A stretch of DNA of 64,000 nucleotides from Venturia oleaginea (GCA_013176395.1 JABMLP010000015.1:930001-994000), one strand, 5' to 3'. Counted from the stretch's first letter, positions 21,148-33,195 are shown. Notes: generated from the letters alone by a model not told the origin. Translations and numbers: made by a program.

Positions 21148-22088
21148 TCACCTCCCACCCGCAGCATCCAACTCGTATCTCGCCTCTACCCCACCCACTC
21201 CCACTTCTCCAACAGAACTCTGCCTAACTTTCTTATACCCAACTCCCTCCCCAACCAACTCATGCTTCTGTTGTTCCGTACTCTCCATCTCAGATAGCCT
21301 CGGCCGTTGGGACTGTTGCACCACACCACCATCATCAGCAGGCTTACTCTTCCTTCTCTTCAAAAAGAACCAAAGCGCACCTAATATAAGTAGCAAGCCT
21401 ACTACACCACCAACGACACCGCCCGCAATGGCCCCAGTATTACTAGAGGATTTGGACGGTTGCGAAGACGCAGTAGAGGAAGTGGTAGAGGTCGTGGACG
21501 AGGAGGATGAAGTCGACGTCGAGGAAGGTTTCGAGGTCGTAACCTGGCCATTTACAATGAAGGAGCCTTGACTCTGCGAACAACAATTCGTATTATTGTT
21601 TCCACAGCAAAAACTGCCATCCTGACATTCCGTAATGGGAACATGCGAGTTCCTCAAGGGCGTTCCATTGGGCCTACAAAAAAATAATCTTTAGCATCTC
21701 TCTCTCTCTCTCTCTCTCTCTCCACACCATTTTAAAGCCCCCACCCAACCACAAGGAAACAAAGAACTCACCAATTCGGATTGCCCGTATTAATCCCTGT
21801 CGTCGCGACACAAAGCTGCAAACACGCGCTTCCCCAAGATTGATCCGTACAACTCTCCCTCCAAAGAGTCGGCGCAATATCATTATGACAAAGCCCCTGA
21901 CTCGTACACGTATCCGGACTCGTATCATTCAAGCGACAACACATGCCCCCATTATTGTTACACGGTAACCAGCGGTCATACGGAACATTGCCCAGTCGCA
22001 ATCGATTGATATCCGTGCCGTTAGGTAAGAAACAGGCTGCGTATGTCGATGTTAGGAAGGTGGCAAGGAAGAGGTGTATTCGAGTCAT
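21148..22088 (-). CDS. Secreted Cys-rich, Ser/Thr-rich single-pass membrane protein
   Basis: Exons 21772-22088 and 21148-21673 join across a 98-bp intron (21674-21771), giving about 280 residues. It has a signal peptide (MTRIHLFLATFLTSTYA) and a cysteine-rich ectodomain (NNGGMCCRLN, TSQGLCHND, GSFCCGNNNTNCC). A Ser/Thr mucin-like stalk follows, then one transmembrane helix (GAIAGGVVGGVVGLLLILGA), the basic stop KRRKSK and a short cytosolic tail. This layout matches fungal cell-wall-associated or sensor-like proteins. No named family was recognised. The intron contains a 27-bp GA/CT microsatellite. Confidence 0.8.
21695..21721. repeat. (CT)n microsatellite in intron
   Basis: About thirteen CT dinucleotides lie in the single intron of the cysteine-rich membrane protein gene. 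Confidence 0.9.
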
Positions 22089-22735
22089 TGCGAGGGATGG
22101 GAATCACCAAGGATTGTAGATGAAGAGAGGGTCGAGAAGAGAAGAAATGAAGATCGAGGTGAGGTTGCAAAGTCAGCTTCGCCCACTTCCAAGTTTAGCA
22201 ACGTTTAATAAGTGTTAGTCGGCCCTTTCCAAGACGGGCCGCGTAGATCAAGCTTTCGAGGCCACCCAATCTCATTGGACATATCCCTGGCTAGACCGAG
22301 CCTGGTGTGACTTAGCGTACTCGCATCTGTTAATGAGGTTAGACGGATGCGCGCCATGTGAGTACTGTAATTATAGATATAGCAACCCTTGATGTACCGG
22401 GCTGTGCGTGAAATTCTGTATTGCGCCTTCCTAACGATGTCGTCTTTCTTTGCATCATTATGTGTCGAGCATCGCATGAAGCCGAAGATGAAATGTCTGG
22501 TGGAAAAGGGGCGATGCAGGCCCTGGTCCACAACGGAGACGGGTCGGAGATAACTTGAAGAAGGAAGATGGGAGAAACCAAGCAAGAACAGACAGACCTT
22601 GCGTGATGATACTTGGATGATCCGAAGTCAGAGATCAGAGATTGAACGGTGTAAACATTAATCTCGCCTAGAGGAATGGAAGAAGTAGATAGGTATTAGA
22701 AGTAATAATCCAAAAGAGAAGAGTCGGGTCTAACA
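22089..22735. other. Intergenic, no gene seen
   Basis: No supported frame. This covers the promoter of the upstream minus-strand gene and the 3' flank of the ArfGAP gene. Confidence 0.4.
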
Positions 22736-23875
22736 TCACCGCAACCTCGCGCTCAATCCTGCAAAAGCATCGGGACTGTGTCGTCCGTTCATCATCATAT
22801 CTGCCCCAAATTGGACACTTTCGTTGCTGACGTGCCTGTACCCATTTGTAGGCGCTTGAGATAACACTGTCGACATCCCCTTCATTCCATTAACATTACC
22901 AACTCCGCCTCGACTATCGTTCGTTGTACCATTAGGCGCAAATGGATTAATGTTTCCTCCCGAGACCATCGAGCTCACGGGCATGGTCACCGAACGCTTT
23001 TGCCCATGGACAGTCACCGGTGCCTGAACCTGTGCGCTCTCATGCGTCCCACTCATGCTTGCAGGCGGAAGGGTCGCCTGTGGGAAATTGTACAAAGCCA
23101 GTATCGAGTTCTTATCTTGCCGAGGCGGTGGATATATCGCTTGATGCTGCTGCGGCTGAGGAGGATTAAAAGAAGATGGCTGAAATAATTGTTGCTGCTG
23201 TGAAGGCGCTGATGCTGGGGACGCAGATGGCAAGAACGGCATAGTACTGCTGTGCTGCAATGCTTGTGGTTCTTGGTACATTACTTGCTGCTGTGATTGC
23301 GAAGCATTCATCGACTGAAATGGGGATGAGTTTTGGGTTTGTTGGAAAAACGGCGCACTGGTCTGAACTGGTTGATATTGCTGCTGTTGAGATTGTTGGG
23401 ACTGGTTGGCTTGGAATGGATTGTAGTTGGTTTGGGGCTGAGGCGCGGCCATTTGCACAGGCTGTTGTTGCTGCTGCTGTTGTGCTATGTTATGAGCAGG
23501 AGTCTGCTGGGTATTCTTTACACCAAACGGAGAAGATTGATCGAAGCTGTTGGTAGGTTTGAAGATTTGAGATCTTGATGTTCTCAAGAATGGATTCGCC
23601 TGCCCCGTTGCCTGTTGCTGATTATAGTTTGGTTGTTGTTGCGGCGGCTGGAACGGACTTGGCTGGGTAAATTGCTGGTACTGGGTTGGCATTTGCGGCA
23701 TTGGAGGAGGTGTGTAAGTTTGTAAAAAGGGGTTGGTTTGCGGCTGATTTGCATTGTAACCTCCAGTCGTGTTGGGGAATAGCTGTGGGTTTGCGGCTTG
23801 CTGTTGAGATTGTTGGAACTGCTGTGAGTTTAGCGGGTTTTGGAAAGACTGATCCTGTGGTATTTGAGGCTGTTG

Positions 23876-23930
<55 letters not shown>

Positions 23931-25186
23931 GAGATGTGCATATTTTGAAATGATTGGTCAAGCGCAGTTTGTTGGGTTTGTTGTCCCGATTGAAGGAAAG
24001 GGTTCGATGAGACTGTAGGAGACACAGTTCGCTCCATGAAAACTCCACGCGCACCAGTCTGGCCTTGGGCCGGAGGTGGAGGGAGAGATTTGTGGACATT
24101 GATGTCAAACGGATTGTTGGACTTGTCACCTCGGGGCGTGATCCGGGTCTTGTCCACGGTGAGGCCGTTCGTGAAGCCATTCGTGAAACCAATGTCTGCC
24201 AGCGGACCCGGAGGAAGAGGACTATGCCCGCGCGACAAGGTCTTGCTACCCTCTCCTAATTTTACCAGCGTCTCCACTGATTTCTCCACATTACCATCTA
24301 GACCTCGAAGCACTTGCATGTTTCTCCTCTCATCCGGGAATCCCATCTCTTTCAAATAAGCCAATTTCGTTTCGAATCCATCATCTCGACTGCCTCCAAC
24401 CTCGGCACCCAGAAACTTGGCAGGTTTCTTGTCTTTTGGAGGCGACGGGTCGCGACCAAATCCACTCAATCCTGGAGAGGTAGGAGGGCTCAGTGTGTTG
24501 GATCGGACGGGGAATGTCGATGATGCGGCGCGTAAGCTCGGGAAATGGAACCTCTTGCTTGGCTTTGGTGGAAGAGGAGGAGGCCGTTCGTCGGAGCTTG
24601 TACTGCCAGTGTTTTGACGAGACCCCGGCGCAGAGTCGACGGCAAACGCTCTATGTTCGTATTTTTGCCTGATGAAGCGTTCCATCACTCCTTTCATTTC
24701 GTCGGCGTCGATGGGTATGGATGGCTTGGTATTGCGAGGGTTGTAGGTATGGTTGGAGTTGACATTTCCAATGCGCTTCATGTTCTGGACTTTATCAGCA
24801 TGCATGTTGGCACTGTCTCGGCACGAGGTCCCTTACCTCGACTTGATCATTAGTCCAGCTGTCCATACTAAGGGATTTGACCTTTGAAATGTGGGTGCCG
24901 AGCTTGCGGTGCAGCGCAGCACATCGTATGCAGAGGAATATCCCCAACTAGAGGAATCGTAAGCTCGCGTGTCGAGGGATCAGACACTGACATCTCGTCT
25001 TACACTCCAGCTTGCCCATCCTATACAGCAGTAGTTAGCAAGGAGAAAGCCCGTCTATGAAGATGCATGCATACCTGGATTCCTGGTGGCACAATCGGCA
25101 CAGCGGTCGTTGCCCGGGACTGTCTTGATCAACTCCTGCAAACCGCGCTCATTGCGCACCTGCTGGCGCTTGTTGATGCTGGCCAT
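22736..25186 (-). CDS. ArfGAP with UBA-like region and Q-rich tail (Gts1-type)
   Basis: Four exons: 25075-25186, a 17-bp microexon 25004-25020, 24837-24947 and 22736-24784. All introns are GT-AG. The start ATG at 25186 gives [20 protein letters not shown]. The Arf-GAP zinc finger CADC...CIRC is assembled only after splicing, followed by the arginine finger region ([19 protein letters not shown]). A UBA-like segment ([19 protein letters not shown]) comes near residue 230. The rest is Gln/Pro-rich, with a pure polyQ tract encoded at 23868-23931. The domain order matches yeast Gts1 and its filamentous homologs, which stimulate GTP hydrolysis on Arf and act in trafficking and transcriptional aggregation. 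The ArfGAP call is strong; orthology to Gts1 is inferred. Confidence 0.88.
23868..23931. repeat. CAG/CTG trinucleotide repeat (polyQ)
   Basis: About 20 uninterrupted CTG triplets on the plus strand encode polyglutamine in the ArfGAP protein on the minus strand. Confidence 0.95.
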
Positions 25187-26637
25187 GTTTGTCCGGTTGG
25201 AGTGAAACTGTTCACGCAGTTCGTTGAGAGGATTACAGGAGTGCCTATGGTAGTCGGTGGTGGACGCGGCAGGTCGTTGGAGTCTGGATGTACCAAGGAT
25301 CAGGGGTTGAGTGGAATGCCGAGTCGTTTGGTCGTGTGTTCGGGACGCGATCAATGAAGCAACAAGACTGGGGCAATAATTGAAGTAGAGGACGGAGTTG
25401 GGGGGACAGCACTCGACATTGCTCGTACACAGTCGTAGAGATGGAAAAGAGGTGGGTGGAGGAGTGGGTTCAATCTTGTATCATAATCATACTAGTCAAC
25501 TAGCAGCAGAAGGTGAGGTTCGGAGTACCGAGTACCGCGAAGAAACACGCAATCCCAATAGCTATCAATGCCAATCCACAGGCGGGCCCTATTCTTTTTC
25601 TTTTCCTGCCTATGCCTTCCCCGGATCCACTGGCAGTGACTGGGTAGCTGTTCAAGGTGCGGGTATTTGCAACGCCCTTGAATGTACCAGTCTGTATATT
25701 CGATCAATTCTTAATAGATCTTGAAAGGTTGTTGAGAGTTGCTGACCTATAGCAAACCCATTCAACACAAGGGAGCTCGGGACAGCAATAGAAAGGCAAC
25801 ATATTGATATACATAAGGCAACTCAGGCACCCTTTCTAGCGCCGGCGAAATTCCTCTCTCTAGCCGAAAGACTTGGCACCCAGGTAAAACTCTGAACTTC
25901 GTCTTTCAGAACACTTTCTCTCTTCAACATACAAACGCTAAAAATTCACACACGCAACAAAAGCATTGTCAATTGAGGGCACCGTCCTAGGATGTGAGCT
26001 ACCATGAGAACGACAACCGTCATGCGGAGTGGAGAACAAACACAGCAGATCGATTATGGGTGCGGTGTCTTCCTGTTCGCAAGGACTGTGGGAGGGACCG
26101 CAATGATTGGTCGCACATCTCTTTTGTGCAAATGGTGACTTTTGACGATGGCTACTTCTTTCGGGAATGCAGCAATCGCTGATGATAAGCTTGTCCTCTA
26201 TATCCCTCCAACTCCAAGTGATCTTATGATGTTAGTCTGGGATGGATGTTGATATGATTCTCTTGATTGATTTGCCGGATATTCAGCGAGATTCTTTTGA
26301 TTGACTAGCCAGACATCCAACGATACTTTCTGAAATATGCCTTTGGCTCTAAGCTCAAACTAAAGTAAGAGATGTGATTTTCTAATCGAGTTGGGATATT
26401 AATTGTCCACAGAAACCTCAATGTCAGGCTAGGTCAACACGACGCCCTCCTTGCTCAGTGCGAATGAAATGTAACAGATCGCTATTACGTCACATGCTGA
26501 TATAGACAAATTCCACACTTGTGCTTCGGTGACCTGAACCCCGCCGCGTCCTTTGTTCTTATCTTCCTCTCACCGCCAACCTGAATACTCAACTACACCA
26601 CAACCACAGCTACAACGCGTCGACTGCTCACGCCGGC
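25187..26637. other. Divergent intergenic region
   Basis: No supported gene. It separates the divergent ArfGAP and 26638 genes, so it holds both promoters. Short frames at 25398-25724 and 25994-26182 show no coding evidence. Confidence 0.4.
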
Positions 26638-27906
26638 ATGTCGTACCGTCGCCCATATCGCCGTGGAGGCGGAGGAAATCGGGCTTCCAGAGCCAATCGC
26701 GCCAATGACAATAACGCCGTTGAAGAATATGACAGCGAAAAATTCAGCATTCGAGATATTCAGCACCACTTCTGGAAGAGCGATAGTAGTGACGGAATGA
26801 CTGGCTTCGGCGAACACGCAACTCTTAACAATTCGGCCAGCCACAAACTTGGCCTGGCCTATGTTCTCCTCTTCCGCGGTGCTAACCCACGATGGAAGTC
26901 GGACAACATCATCTTCGTCAAATCTAATCTCGACCTTCTGCCAGACTACTATGAGCGCACGGATGAATGGCTTGAAAAGTATCCACGCGATATCATCGAA
27001 AAGAACGTCGCTCCTGAGCCTGCGCCAACCACCTCGCGTATGATGACTCGTGATATCCGCTTGGAGCTGGAAGAAGAACAAATGGTCAAGACTGCCGCTC
27101 CCGCAGAAGCCATCGAGCAGCCGGAGAAGCCCTCGAAGCCGTCCCTCACTGAGCTCGCACCAATTCCTCCACTCGATTATACTCCGTCCGTGAAAACACC
27201 CATCGCTGTCTTCGAGCAGATTGGTGGTAGACAGAGTGGCGAGAGCTTCAAGTTCACAGGTTGGTTCGAGCTTCAGCATGTTGCAATCATCGCGCCTTAC
27301 TCGGCACCTTTGAAGAAATTGCTCGCACAGAAGTGGCAATCCGATGTGGATAAGAACGGGGAGGTCATCATAAGGCCTCGCGATGAGAATCGGTGGAGGG
27401 AGAGTTTCGAGCAAGAATGGGCTGTTGTGAAGTTCTATCCTCTGAAAGAGGGTGATGACGCACCTCCTCAGCTTGTTGTTGAGAAAGCGCCTCCCAGAAA
27501 GTCCGTGAACGATCTGCTTGCGGAAATGAGACTCGGCAAGGAGAACAGCAATGGCAACGCTGGAGCTACCAACGAAGTAGGAAAGGAGGTGGACAGCGAG
27601 AAGAAGCAAAAGGCTCTCGAGGAGAAGAAGAAGGTTGATGAGGAGAAAGCGGCACAAGAAGCAGCAAAAATTGGGAAGTGGACTGCATTCGGAGAAGGTG
27701 GACACAAGGAACATGACGAAGATCTCCTGGAGAAGAGAAGAGAGGATGACTGCATCTATGACGAGAAGAAGGCCCAAGAGAAGCATGATGCGGCCGCAAA
27801 GGCTCAAACCACATTGGACAAACCACCTGCAGGTGGCGCGGAGCAAGCCCATGATCCGGACGCACCAACTGATGCAAACTCAAAGATCGAAGAGCCTCTT
27901 GAATGA
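26638..27906 (+). CDS. Unrecognised protein with RG-rich N-terminus
   Basis: An intronless 422-residue protein starts at the ATG at 26638. The N-terminus (MSYRRPYRRGGGGNRASR) is Arg/Gly-rich as in RNA-binding proteins. A conserved-looking core follows (FSIRDIQHHFWKSD, YVLLFRGANPRWKSDNIIFV, DLLPDYYERTDEWLEKYP). A second ordered block is FKFTGWFELQHVAIIAPYS. The C-terminal third is Lys/Glu-rich and probably helical or coiled. I do not recognise a family. Codon use and length argue strongly that it is a real gene. Confidence 0.75.
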   Translation: MSYRRPYRRGGGGNRASRANRANDNNAVEEYDSEKFSIRDIQHHFWKSDSSDGMTGFGEHATLNNSASHKLGLAYVLLFRGANPRWKSDNIIFVKSNLDLLPDYYERTDEWLEKYPRDIIEKNVAPEPAPTTSRMMTRDIRLELEEEQMVKTAAPAEAIEQPEKPSKPSLTELAPIPPLDYTPSVKTPIAVFEQIGGRQSGESFKFTGWFELQHVAIIAPYSAPLKKLLAQKWQSDVDKNGEVIIRPRDENRWRESFEQEWAVVKFYPLKEGDDAPPQLVVEKAPPRKSVNDLLAEMRLGKENSNGNAGATNEVGKEVDSEKKQKALEEKKKVDEEKAAQEAAKIGKWTAFGEGGHKEHDEDLLEKRREDDCIYDEKKAQEKHDAAAKAQTTLDKPPAGGAEQAHDPDAPTDANSKIEEPLE

Positions 27907-28824
27907 AATTGACCTCTCTGCACGCAGACACAGTAGGTGGACGTCCCAAGATGACTTTGAAGACCAACAGTATAAACCGAACTGACTCGCATCTAGAACA
28001 AACACAAAGGCACCTCAAAACAAGACAGCGGTGTCAACGTTCCATGGATGTACGAAAGTGGCGAAATGATATCAACGAACTGGTGCGCAAACAATATGTC
28101 ACAACTTTTCCTATCGGGACAAGCTGCTAGGAACTGCTACTAACTTTTGTCAACAGAATTCTGAACTTCTAGAAAATATCGAAGGAGCGTCTCCTAGCGT
28201 AGCAGTAGAAGATAATAGAAAAACAAAATTTGCAAAAGCGTAAACTAAGGACCAAAAACGGATTGATTGTGACAAGAGGCCTTGATTATAGTATCAACCT
28301 TTCCAAAGTAGTTGAGGTTTTGAAAAAATCCCCGGGAATTGATGAATGACTTCAAGCAGGAATATTCCGGTATTTTCTTGGTTTTCAACACGAGATACTA
28401 GATCAGCTTGACAAAGACGGTATCTGTCCGTCTTTTCCTAAACAGAGGTACCCACTCATGGGCTAAAGCTCCCATAACGAGTGGGGTTGCTTCATAATAT
28501 CTGCACTGCTCTAACAGAGGTAGGATACCCTAATTTCTCAGCCTTACATTACGAACGTTGACCCTACTTTTCACAGTCGTTCCCGATTCACACGTTAAAT
28601 ATAAGAATCTTGTATACAGCCTTGCTCCTTCTCGTTTCAGGCACATACATTTCGGGCATTAAAGCACTACACGGGTTAAGCACAGAGCCGGGTTAGAGTG
28701 CAGCAACCACCAAGAATTGATTGGCTTGCAAGGTCCGACAACGGTAGACCACAAACGAAGCACGATCTCAACAACTTGAGCCTTCCTCTCTCGATTCATT
28801 CATCGAGCTCATCAAGAGAGACAA
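27907..28824. other. Intergenic, no gene seen
   Basis: AT-rich non-coding stretch without supported frames. Confidence 0.4.
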
Positions 28825-29250
28825 ATGTCCATGTCATTGCCTATTCGAAAAGCTTTTGAGAAGCGTTGACGAGTACTTCCCGCATCGACTGCGGCAGAGG
28901 AAGCAGCCTGGACTTCTAAATTTGGCGCCGTTATGGCTGGACAAGACAAGCACTTCCAAGACATCCGCATTATCTTGTTTGAGAAGCTTGGAGTGGCTTG
29001 TTTCTGCGACGATTCCAATTTCCTGTCTGCAATCATGGCATGGAGCCGCCATCTTATCGCGTCTCTCATTACGCAGCACAACAGCAACAGGTGAGTTTTG
29101 AATACGAACAGGCTAAAACCACTAACAGCTGATTTTAGAGATATAGGACGCAGTGTCGCGCTCTCCATTGCGTTTGTCACGATTCCCAGCTTCTACCACC
29201 ATTTCTGCAAATTCTGCCTCCTTAATACTTCTTTAGTATCCCACTTATAA
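28825..29250 (+). pseudogene. Small two-exon gene with in-frame TGA
   Basis: The frame from the ATG at 28825 (MSMSLPIRKAFEKR) meets a TGA at 28867-28869. It then stays open through AEEAAWTSKFGAVMAGQDK, FQDIRIILFEKLGVAC and MAWSRHLIASL. A canonical 48-bp intron (29091-29138; GTGAGT, branch CACTAAC, TTTTAG) joins in frame to an exon ending at TAA 29248-29250. The well-formed intron and the long frame suggest a real gene. The TGA is one transition away from CGA (Arg). No family was recognised. A later start or an upstream exon avoiding the TGA cannot be excluded. Confidence 0.4.
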
Positions 29251-29853
29251 ACCTTCAGCTACCACTAGGCTCATAGATTTTTTTCTCCCGCCCAGTCGGT
29301 TACTGCTCAGAGTGAGTGCGTCTCTGATGCCGAGGCAATGGTGTAGTATCCCACCCAATCTCTACCATCAAACATTAAGCCCACACGACACGGATGATAA
29401 TCTAGAACACTCGGATCGCGCATGGCACGCTATCTAGATTACGTAACCCAGACTACTGACATTGTCAAGATGTACTCGGATATCTGTTCCTGGCAGAAAG
29501 CTGCAAATTCACAAGTCAGCGTACCCAGTTATTCCCAACCAACAGCACTATCACCACAGAAGTATCATTACCGACATATGTATGCATTTACTAACTTCAC
29601 TTCTCTCCACCCACAGCTGCGCAACTTCCATCTGCGGAGACCTGTACCCGAGTAAAAGCGCTGGGGACATAATAGCGATTCATGTTGCAATGGAGGTGCT
29701 TTGCTTGTGCCGCCGTGGGTATCGTTGGAGCTGTTTTAGAGAAGTATTTTCATGTCAGATCTTTCCTCTAAACCATCAAAGCACAGAATCTTTTCCCTGG
29801 TTTCCATTGTGATTTCCCTCCTTGACCCCTCTTACATCTAGGCCAGCTACAAT
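29251..29853. other. Intergenic, no gene seen
   Basis: No supported coding frame. Confidence 0.4.
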
Positions 29854-30413
29854 TCACATACTGCTGCCAGCCACTTCCAATGACCAATGACAAATCGAAT
29901 AAAACCCCGCCATCATCCCCTGATTTTTCTTTGGTGATAGTAGTCTTCCCCATTTGGCCCAGTTATACTCCTCCACATGCTCCAAGGACTGCTGTCCATT
30001 CCTCCAATAAGCAATTTTAGCAGTCTTAACGACACCGAAGTCAGGATCACCACCCATATTGTCGTTGGTGATCTGGAATTGAGTTTCTTTGATAAACGCG
30101 TCGTATGCAGTAGCAAATGCCAATTGATCGGTAACGTTTTTGTTGCCGTAAACGATCCACGAGATGTCCGTTCCGAAGGTGATCACATCGCCCTGCATGG
30201 CGAAGCGTGAGCACCAGATTTTGGGATCGTCGAAAAGAGGGTGTAATAGTTCATTGCGGCCTTGGGAGTGCCCTAGAGGTGATCGCCGCCCATGGTTGCG
30301 TCGGTCACTTTGAAGTCTTGGTGGGTGTCGATGGCGTTGGCGACAGTATCTAGGACGGTTGAGTTGGTGATCTGGCAGGGGCCGTAGAAGAGAGTGATTG
30401 TGTTTCGCGACAT
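29854..30413 (-). pseudogene. Conserved-looking small gene, stop plus frameshift
   Basis: From the ATG at 30413 the frame reads MSRNTITLFYGPCQITN and DATMGGDHL, then TAG at 30273-30275, then continues GTPKAAMNYYTLF. After about ten codons the sense continues in another frame (DDPKIWCSRFAMQGD, TDISWIVYGNKN, TDQLAFATAYDAFI) to 29854. So there is one nonsense change and one frameshift near 30240 in an otherwise sensible protein of about 185 residues. I cannot name the family. The alternating polar/hydrophobic pattern suggests a small beta-rich fold. Confidence 0.5.
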
Positions 30414-30899
30414 TGTGGGCAGACTGGGTGTGTGTACTTTGTTTGTTAGGAAATTGCAAGGGGCTTCTGACAAGAGAAAAACGGTTGCTTGATGCTGATG
30501 TGCGCTTGTTGTGACATCGATGGTGCTTAGTCGATGAGGCAGATGCCTCATTATATAGAGTTCTAGGTGTGAGAATGGATAGTCACATAAGGTGTAATTC
30601 CGTATGCAAACAGATTCTTGTGGTGAATGGTTACACAGGCCTGAGACGCAACACCACCACCGGATTCTCCTACCTCAATCCAAGATGGATTTGCAGATTC
30701 TCTGGTGACGAAAGTCCAAAAAGTGCCAGAAATTTATCGACATCGACATCGGGTTGAGAAATTTCATTTGCAGAAATGACTTCCGACGATTGAACACTCG
30801 AAGGTGGAAGGGTAGGAGGGGATGTGAAATGCCAGCCTCTCCGTGCCACCGATGCGAAAAGTATCCGACATGCTTTTTCGTTAATCATAGGCTTATGGA

Positions 30900-31579
30900 T
30901 CAGAAATAAGTCTTTGCGGCCTCATAAAAGTCTTTCTTCTTGGACTTGGCCTTCTCCTTCTCCAGTCTAACCACACTGTCTTGAATCAGTTCAACCAATC
31001 TCTGTTGAATCGTGGGACTGCTTATGAGATCTCCCACATGCTTTCCAGCTCCCCAACCAAATGGAACGACAAGTCTTCTCCTACCGGCTGTATCTAAAAT
31101 GACAATTGCATCTAAAGGGCGTTGGCCTCCCCCAAGTGGATGTAGCAACCCTAGTTTGAGAAAATGATTGGCAGGATTCCCTTTTGCTTCCACGATTGGA
31201 AAAGAGAAAGCAGAAGAAACCAATACGGAGGACAATGCGGTTGGTGATGGAGCAGGGACAAGAGCTTGCAGATTTGGCGAAATTTGTAGCAAAGATGGAA
31301 GCGCGTTACTGATTTATTACTGATGAAATCATATAGCTTCAAGCAAACTACGTACTGTAAGACTGCCAACGGAAGTGTCAGATTTCCCAAGACACAAAGG
31401 ATAAACAGAGACTCATTGGGATCATAGTTTTTGAAATTGTTACCATCAAATTGTGTCGGATTTGGAGTGGCTATAGTGGTAGGTGAATCAAATAGCTCTT
31501 CGGTAATAAAGTTCCATGCTTCTTCTTGTGGTATCAGTCCTATGTCTGCAATGTCGTCCTGATCTTTGACTCGCTTCAT
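30900..31579 (-). CDS. Unrecognised 210-residue protein, two exons
   Basis: Exons 31356-31579 and 30900-31308 are joined over a 47-bp intron (31309-31355, GTACGT...ATCAG), with frame restored into NALPSLLQISPNLQALVP. The start is the ATG at 31579 (MKRVKDQDDIADIGLIP). A hydrophobic stretch (LFILCVLGNLTLPLAVL) crosses the splice region. The C-terminus is basic (EKEKAKSKKKDFYEAAK). LDAIVILDTAGRRRLVVPFG looks like an ordered beta core. No family was recognised. Mariner copy 1 lies about 200 bp upstream of the start. Confidence 0.65.
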
Positions 31580-31780
31580 TGGGTCAGCATCATCGTCGGC
31601 GTACCTTCATCTCCGGGCGAGCTCGAGTAGGGCAAGGGGCTTTTGCGAGAGCTATCCATCTCCTCGGTAGGTGTTTAGAGCAAAAGATGTTCTCCATGGT
31701 GATGAGGAGACAGGTATTGTTGTAGCAAGGGAAACCTGGTGAAAGGATGAGTATAGAGGATGAATAAGCCGGGTTTGGAG

Positions 31781-33195
31781 CACAGGGTTCCTCAAATCTG
31801 ACTGCGCAGGGCGCTCGGACCCACCATCCCATCTCAATTTCCACGTATACACCAACTTATCGCTCAATTTACCACCACCATGGCGCCTAGAACACCCAAA
31901 AGAAAGACTGCATGGCGAGAATATGACACCACGAAGAGAATGCGGTTTTTCAGGCCTGGGATTGCAAGAATGAGGCCGACGGCGTCGGTACAATCGCATA
32001 CCTCCCTGAAATCAATATACCAACTTCTACCGCAGGTAGTTGGCTTAAACTACGAGAACTTATTGGTGATGCAGCATTCAGATCACAGAGAAAGAGCAGT
32101 TGCATCATAGGGCGGCCTACCAAAGTATCTGCTTCAGATCTTACCCGCCTTACGAACCAAGATGACCCATACACGAAAAAGGCTGGCAGGAACAAGCCAA
32201 TTCCTGCCCCGGCAAGCCTTCCGCAAAGACATTACAGCGTCACGTATACAATGCAGGGGCTAGGCGATTCAAGAAGCGTTATCAGAAGCAGATATCCCAG
32301 GCAAATCGGCCAAAGAGGGTTGAATACGGTAAAGAACACGAGAAAAAGACCATACTAGGCTTCTGGGGTTGGATTTGGTTCACAGATGAAGCCCATTTTC
32401 AGTCAAAAGAACTCGCTAATGCACCTGAATATGAGCTACGCTTTCCAGGGCAAGAGAGAGGTGTCAATGAGGAGCTAGAAGGCGTTTTGGATGTTGCTAT
32501 TCACGTCGCCGGCGGCATCTTATACAACAAGAAAGGAAACCTCATATTCTACAAGGATCCGGCTGAGCCATCAGAGAAGGTCCGTAGGCAAGTCAAGCAG
32601 CCTAAACAACTCAAATACGAGCTGGATTCAGTGTACCAAGCCCGGCTGAAAGTCTGGCAAGACCTTAAGGCAAAGGAGGACGAAACACCAAAAGGAAACT
32701 GCATGGCACAGGTTTTCTACGCCAAAAAGATACTGCCGCAACACATTGAAGCTATTCAGGCCTTGGAGAAGCGTCACTAGCGCAAATACTGGCTTCAAGA
32801 GGATAGTGATCCTTCTCACGGAATCAAGTCACCTAACAGTGACCCTGCAGTCATAAAAAGAGAAGCAGACCTTCTATTACTTATTCACCCTCCTCAATCA
32901 TGTGATCTCAATCCCATTGAGTCTTGTTGGAACATCATTAAGTCCAGATTAGCTGGCAGGGGGTGGTCGTCGGTGGCTCATTTCAAGGCTGAAATCCAGG
33001 CAGAATGGGACAAGATAACGCTCACAATGATACGGAAAAGGATCAGAGAGATGCCAGAGAGATTTAAGATGATTCAGCAAAAACCAGAGATCCATTGCAA
33101 GTCAAACGTGTGGTAAATAGCATAATACATTCAAGTTCAAAAGATGGGATGGTGGGTCCGAGCGCCCTGCGCAGTCAGATTTGAGGAACCCTGTG
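31781..33195 (+). mobile_element. mariner-like DNA transposon, copy 1 (1415 bp)
   Basis: The terminal inverted repeats are about 54 bp and near-perfect, starting CACAGGGTTCCTCAAATCTG at 31781 and mirrored at 33142-33195. The element is flanked by GAG on both sides (31778-31780 and 33196-33198), which looks like a 3-bp target duplication, not the TA expected for mariner. It has the same 1415-bp length as copy 2 without its insertion. Confidence 0.9.
31880..33116 (+). pseudogene. DDE transposase of mariner copy 1, defective
   Basis: The ATG at 31880 gives MAPRTPKRKTAWREYDTTKR. The sense then shifts frame near 31945 and again near 32235, as in copy 2. The catalytic part (FTDEAHF; EDSDPSHG; LNPIESCWNIIKS) is that of a Tc1/mariner DDE_3-type transposase. 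A TAG at 32778-32780 replaces the CAG found in copy 2. The shared frameshifts mean both copies come from a defective ancestor, or that splicing I have not resolved is needed. Confidence 0.8.

Noticed and set aside
26593..27852. Long minus-strand frame opposite the 26638 gene
   Set aside because: It is the shadow of a real plus-strand gene. Its composition (Leu/Ser/Arg-rich, no motif) reflects the reverse complement of Glu/Lys/Ala codons.
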